Positions 59,041-64,000 of a stretch of 64,000 bases of DNA are shown here, piece by piece. Position numbers and translations under genes: made by a program. This stretch comes from Halichoerus grypus (taxonomy: Eukaryota; Chordata; Mammalia; Carnivora; Phocidae): NCBI RefSeq assembly GCF_964656455.1, contig NC_135716.1:77600484-77664483 (forward strand), written 5' to 3'. Position 1 is the first letter of the stretch; every line of letters begins with the position of its first letter. A model generated the notes under the pieces. That model saw only the letters and a list, made by a program, of their open reading frames with translations, made no database searches and was not told the origin of the DNA.

Positions 59041-60149
59041 ATAATTATGTGCACCTACTTATGTAAAACTGACAAAACATTGAAAGAAGCCAAACATAAG
59101 GTGTAAATTCTGTATTAGTATATTTATATAAAGTCAATTAATTGTGGTGTTAAAGTTCAGCCAAGTGGCTATCTTTGGTGGTAATAGTGACTTAGAGGAG
59201 GCTCTAGGTTTGTTCTGGGGAGCAGGTAATGTTCTCTGTATCTTCAGTGGGTGTAGGGATGCTCACTTTGTAAAAGTTCACTTTTGCCTTGTGCAATTTT
59301 TTATATGTATATTGTAGTTTACTATATTGTAGTAACTTCAAAATTATAGTAGAACATTTCTTAAAGTTATTAATAAGGACCCATTTTGAAATTGCCCTTG
59401 TCTTATAGACATTTATTTATTTTAATTATTAAAGCCATTTCATTCCAAATCCAGTGAAAGTGCGGCAGTTTGACAACCAGGTTTTCATTTCCATCTTCTA
59501 GGTGACTTACTGTCTTTAATACATTTTTTTTTTTTTTTGCTAGAGTTAGTTTTGGTTATTTAGCAATTATTTAAGATTTCTAAATATTATGGAAATATTG
59601 GCATATAAAAACAAAAGGAAAAAATCATAAAATATTCTATAGTCTCTCCTATGAAAGCACATTGAATAGAAAAGGCTGGATGCAATAGAAAAAGGGTAGA
59701 GGCAGGAGGAGCTACTGCTCAAAAACTGGTCCAAAAACATGTTACTTTAAAAAGCACTTTTTCAGAAAATTCCTAATACATCACAAGAAAATACTTGGAC
59801 TAAACGAATGAAGTGTTCAAAAATCGAAACATGGAGTTGGGTCCACTTCAAAGCCCTTTAAGTGACTCTATAGTACCTCTGGCTCAAGGGATTCATGGAT
59901 GTAAGTACAACTAGGAGTCTGCTGTAGTTCTTCCAACGATTATCCTGGGCAAGACACCAAAGCCTCTTATTTTAGGTTTATTTGTAAAATGAAGCTAATA
60001 CTTTGTACTTTATAGCCTTTTTTACAATAGTGACTTTATTTTTTTTAATTTTTTAGTCTAAAGTAAGATAATTAGTAAATTAGAGTGTAAATATTTTTGA
60101 GTCTTACAGCTTAAAAGTATTCATACTCTACTAACAATCTCCTTTTGGA
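59041..60149. other. Unassigned AT-rich DNA
   Basis: T runs occur at 59525-59540. No gene or named repeat is recognised. Confidence 0.5.
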
Positions 60150-61660
60150 ATCATAGTCTAGTTTTCAGCTACTGTGAATAAAGCTGCTATAAACATTCAC
60201 AATCTGATTTTTGTGAAACATAAGTTTGTGAACATAAATTTGCATTTCTCTGGAGACTAATGTTCAACTGTTTTCTAGATTTACAGTATCATTTTACATT
60301 TACATTCTCACCAACAGTGTTTAAATGATTCAGTCTCTAGGTATCCTTGCCAGCATTTGGTGTTATCACTATATTAATTTAGCCATGTTGATAGGTGTGC
60401 TGAGATATCATATATTGTAGTTTAATTTACACTTCACTGATAGCTAATGATGTCAAACATAATTTCATAACAATTTTTTACCTACAGATAAGATATTGTT
60501 TCTGTCCCTACTTTCAAGATTTTTTTCCTTTGTCTTTAGTTTTGTAAATTTGAATATGCTGTGTCGGTGTTTACCTGTTTGGTATTTACACGGCTTCTTG
60601 TATCTACAGATGTGTGTCTTTTGCTAAATTTGAGACATTTTTAGACATTATTTCTTCTAGTGTTTTCTTAGCCCTGTACTGTCTCTCATTTCCTTGCAGT
60701 AGTCTGGTATGAATGTGAGGAGTTTGGTTATGATCTCATTTGTCTTTGACATTCTAGTCATCTTAGTTTATTTTCTCTGTCATTCAGATTGCATAATCTC
60801 GGTTGTTTATCCAGTTCACTTGTTCTTTTTCTGCCCCATCCACCCTGCTGCTGTACACATATACTGAGGCTTTTATTTCAGTTATTGTAAAAATTTTATG
60901 TCCTATATCCATTTGGTTCTTCTGTTTCTTTGCTGAAACTTCCCATTTTTTTTCATTTGTTTAAAGCATATTTGCAATTAATTGCTCAGTGAAACATTTT
61001 GATGATGGCTGCTTGAAAATCTTTGTCTGATAATTTTAACATCTCTGTCATCGTGGTATTGGCATCTGTGAATTATATTTTCTCATTCAAGTTGAGATTC
61101 TCTTGGTTCTTGGTATACTGACTTATTTTCCAATAAAACCTGGACATTTGGGACATTGGTTTATGAGGCTCTGGAACTTAGATAAGCCTTATATTTTAGT
61201 TGTTTTTCTCTAATTTTGTTCCAACAGTGGACTGGCAGTAACCCTTTATTATCAGTAAGTGGAGGTAGAAGTCCAAATTCCCCATTATCACCCATCAGAC
61301 ACCTGAATGGGAAGCATCCTTGTTATTGCTTGGCCAGACTGGGAGTTCCAGTTCCCACTATTGATACCTCTCTGCCTGGGTCAGGGAGGTGGGGTTGGCA
61401 CAAGTAGTACATCATTACTGCTCCCCACTGACTGGTCCCCACTGACACCAAAAAAGAGCCTCATTATTGATGGGTAATGGCAAAAGTTCTGAGTCTCTTT
61501 TGACACCACCCCAAAAGCAGAGAGGAATGGGAGCCTCCCCACTACTAGGTGGTAGTGTAAGTCCAGTCTTCCCAACTGGTTCCTAACACATCATTGGTGG
61601 TAGGGGAAGGGGAAACATCATTAATATTGGAAATATTATAATGGAAATCTCTTTGATTTT
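60150..61660 (-). mobile_element. Old L1/HAL1-like element: 5' UTR, ORF1 and a short ORF2 tail, antisense
   Basis: Reading the minus strand from 61660, 5' UTR-like sequence comes first (its antisense on + has 'gtagaagtccaaattcccca' and 'ccactgacaccaaaaaagag'). ORF1-type sequence follows (60480-61200; antisense 'gacattatttcttctagtgt', 'cattctagtcatcttagttt', 'gttcacttgttctttttct'). It passes straight to an ORF2 C-terminal segment (60150-60475; antisense 'attctcaccaacagtgttta'). Most of ORF2 is missing. This fits HAL1 (an L1 relative lacking ORF2) or an internally deleted L1. Confidence 0.55.
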
Positions 61661-61679
61661 TTTTCCCTTTATCTCATTT

Positions 61680-62135
61680 TCCCTATATCAGTTTGCTCTT
61701 GTTGCTGTAACAAATTAGGACAAACTTAATGGCTTAAAATAACATACATTTATTCTCTTATAGTTCAGAAGGTCTGAAGTCTAAAATCAACGTGTTAACA
61801 GGGCTGTGTTTCTTCTTGAGGCTTTAGGGGAGAACAGTTTATTTTTTATCAGTTTCGAGAGGCTGCTTGCATTCTTTGACTCATGGCTCATTCCTCATAT
61901 CACCTTAACCTCTTGTTTCCCTTGTCACATTTCCTACTACTGAATCTGATCCTGCCTTTTATAAAGGCCCTTGTGATTACATTGAACTCACCTGGATAAC
62001 CCAGGATAATCTTATTTCAAAATCCTTAACTTCATCATATCTGCTGAGTCTCTTCTAACATGTAAGGTAACCTAATCACAGATTGCTGGGATTAGGACAT
62101 GGACATATTTGGGAGGCCATTATACAGTTTACTCC
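61680..62135 (-). mobile_element. MaLR-type LTR, antisense
   Basis: Antisense blocks on + follow MaLR order: 'atcagtttgctcttgttgct', 'cttaatggcttaaaataaca', 'tatagttcagaaggtctgaa', 'gttaacagggctgtgtttct', 'cttgtgattacattgaactc' and 'gattaggacatggacatatt'. No internal region is attached. Confidence 0.7.
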
Positions 62136-62267
62136 ACCCCCATTTAAACCATTGTTAATTCTTGTAGTTTCCACTTCCAAAATAGCAAAATTTTTGTTCT
62201 CAATCTCCATTTTTATCACCCTGATGGAGGTCTCCATTTCTTACCTTGACTCCTGCCCTCAGAGGTT

Positions 62268-62478
62268 CTATTTTTTTTATTTTTATTTTTTAAGATTTTA
62301 TTTATTTATTTGACAGAGAGAGAGACAGCTAGAGAGGGAACATGAACAGGGGGAGTGGGAGAGGGAGAAGCAGGCTTCCCGCCAAGCAGGGAGCCTGATG
62401 TGGGGCTCGATCCCAGGACCCTGGGATCATGACCTGAGCAGAAGGCAGACGCTTAATGACGGAGCCACCAAGGCGCCC
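62268..62478 (-). mobile_element. CAN-SINE, antisense
   Basis: A complete antisense copy with an (ATTT)n tail, GAGA body, 'ggaccctgggatcatgacct' and the head 'ggagccaccaaggcgccc'. The flanks tgccctcagaggtt (62254-62267) and tgccatcagaggtt (62479-62492) differ at one base. Confidence 0.95.
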
Positions 62479-62492
62479 TGCCATCAGAGGTT

Positions 62493-63446
62493 TTAAACAG
62501 CAGTGAGAACTATAAATTAGAAACCTGAAAAAATTTGGAAAGATATGGAAATGAGGCTCAATTTTAAAGAATGTAATAAGGCTTTGGTTATGCATATGAG
62601 TTTGTAAAGTGCATTCCAATCATGGATAATTTGATGTAAACTGGCTCATGTTACCTGGGTTTCTACCATGTGCAAGACTTTGGCAATCAAAAATCTTTGC
62701 TTGTAGTAGTATACAATTGGACAAAAAATCAGGAGAGGCCAAATATGTTAAACTGAGAAGAACCTTGCATGGATGCTATGTTGTAATGTTAAAATGAGGT
62801 GAGTGAGAGATGGGTAGATATTGAATAGCAACTATTGAACGGAACTATGAATGTCATTTTATAGAAAAGGAATTTAATTAAATTCAACTAACTTGCGTAT
62901 GTACTATGTGTCAGACTCAGCTAGGAAAAGTCTAAATATAGGAATAAATAGTACCTACGATGTGCCTAAATCAGCTTACATTTAATAAGTGTAATAAAGC
63001 CCTTAAAATATGATATAATAAATAAGCTTGGAAAATTGTGTAGAGGATCTGAGAAGATTTGCACACAAATTATTGCACCCAGTGGTTTGGGAAGATTTTT
63101 TTCCCCCTGTCAACAGAGATGGATAAAATGGAGAATACACATGATGCAATCAACAAGAGTAACTGATTATCACAAAATTATGGTGAAAAGCAGACAGACA
63201 ATATATACAGATGGACAGCATGGGTATGATTAAAAACGACAACAACAACAACAACAACAAAAACTTTCAACAAAACAACTTAGAAGATAAAGATTCATAG
63301 AGTAAAACTGTAGAGAGGTTGAATATAGTTTAGGCATTTTACACCTCCCAGTTTTCTGTAACATTCTTCTTTAATTTCAGAAAGGTGTTTTTTGTTTCAT
63401 GGGGAAGAGTGATATAGGAATACTTTTGTAGGAAAGAGGACTGGGT
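62493..63446. other. Mostly unassigned DNA
   Basis: A weak L2/MIR-like stretch may lie at 62880-62985 ('gtatgtactatgtgtcagac'). An (AAC)n microsatellite is at 63238-63260. No gene is seen. Confidence 0.45.
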
Positions 63447-63455
63447 CTGATTTTC

Positions 63456-63654
63456 TTTCTTTTTTTTTTTTTTTAAAGATTTTATTTATTTGACAAAGAC
63501 AGAGCGAGAGAGGGAACACAAGCAAGGGGAGTGGGAGAGGGAGAAGCAGGCTTCCCGCGAGCAGGGAGCCCGATGCGGGGCTCGATCCCAGGACCCTGGG
63601 ATCATGACCTGAGCCGAAGGCAGACGCTTAACGGCTGAGCCACCCAGGCGCCCC
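63456..63654 (-). mobile_element. Young-looking CAN-SINE, antisense
   Basis: An antisense copy with several intact CpGs ('gatgcggggctcgatccca', 'cttaacggctgagccaccca'). The left flank ctgattttcttt (63447-63458) and right flank ctgattttcatt (63655-63666) agree in the first nine bases; the left copy merges with the T-rich tail. Confidence 0.93.
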
Positions 63655-63663
63655 CTGATTTTC

Positions 63664-64000
63664 ATTAATAGTATACTGATATCAGTTGTCACTTTTCCTG
63701 AATTTTTCCAGCAAGATATAGCTACATAATGTTTCAGTATCAAAATGTCAACTCCAATTTCACAGAAAACTTAAAAGATTAAAATTTATTAAATTTGTCT
63801 GGCTATTTGCTGGATTTGGAAATAAGTCATTTCACCAGATGGGACCTGTAGCAGAGTGCATTGTCACTGGAATGGAACACTTAAAGAACTATAGCAACTT
63901 ATGTTTCCTCAGCAGGGCATGTACCCTCCAGTGACAAAAATTGTCTGACCTTAGCAGGAGAAATATATTAACATTTTTTAATTCAAGAGAACAACCTTGT
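63664..64000. other. Unassigned DNA at window edge
   Basis: I see no recognisable gene or repeat in this last stretch. Confidence 0.5.

Overview
This window is vertebrate nuclear DNA, from a carnivoran of the dog-like branch (Caniformia), most likely an arctoid such as a bear, seal or mustelid. The evidence is about fifteen tRNA-Lys-derived CAN-SINE copies, which are restricted to Carnivora, and several young L1 3' ends of the type abundant in arctoid genomes. I found no protein-coding gene, no convincing exon, no tRNA or rRNA gene, no CRISPR array and no bacterial-style operon. The DNA is AT-rich and reads as intergenic or deep intronic. All longer open frames are L1 coding remnants or chance frames.

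Layout. 1-9.4 kb: mostly unassigned sequence with two antisense CAN-SINEs, an L1 3' end, an LTR fragment and a 156-bp pure pyrimidine tract. 9.4-16.4 kb: an antisense LINE-2 relic, then a nested old L1 on the + strand interrupted by an LTR, two SINEs and another L1, with an inverted duplication at its 5' side. 16.4-23.8 kb: MIR, MaLR LTR, a 97-bp L1 insertion, a tail-only (TTTAA)n insertion, SINEs, an antisense L1/HAL1 piece and a hAT-type element. 23.8-28.8 kb: a LINE-2 fossil with recognisable reverse-transcriptase codons, MIR and more LINE pieces. 30-38.6 kb: young L1 3' ends flanking a nearly complete but decayed mammalian L1, itself hit by an LTR and a SINE. 39.8-46.1 kb: a very young SINE and a 5'-complete, 3'-truncated arctoid L1 with broken ORF1 and ORF2. 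47.4-53.7 kb: SINE, an LTR and a mosaic of old L1 fragments on both strands. 55.9-57.2 kb: a twin-primed inverted L1 containing a U6 snRNA-L1 chimeric retrocopy. 57.5-64 kb: MIR, SINEs, old L1 pieces and a MaLR LTR.

Nothing here works as a gene network. The window is a record of retrotransposition: LINE machinery (L1) has mobilised itself, the CAN-SINEs and U6 RNA. Many insertions can be checked from the sequence alone because their target-site duplications survive. The best find is the nested U6-L1 chimera at 56.4-57.1 kb, where inner and outer duplications both resolve. Repeat family names come from recognition rather than a database search, and outer limits of old repeats are approximate.
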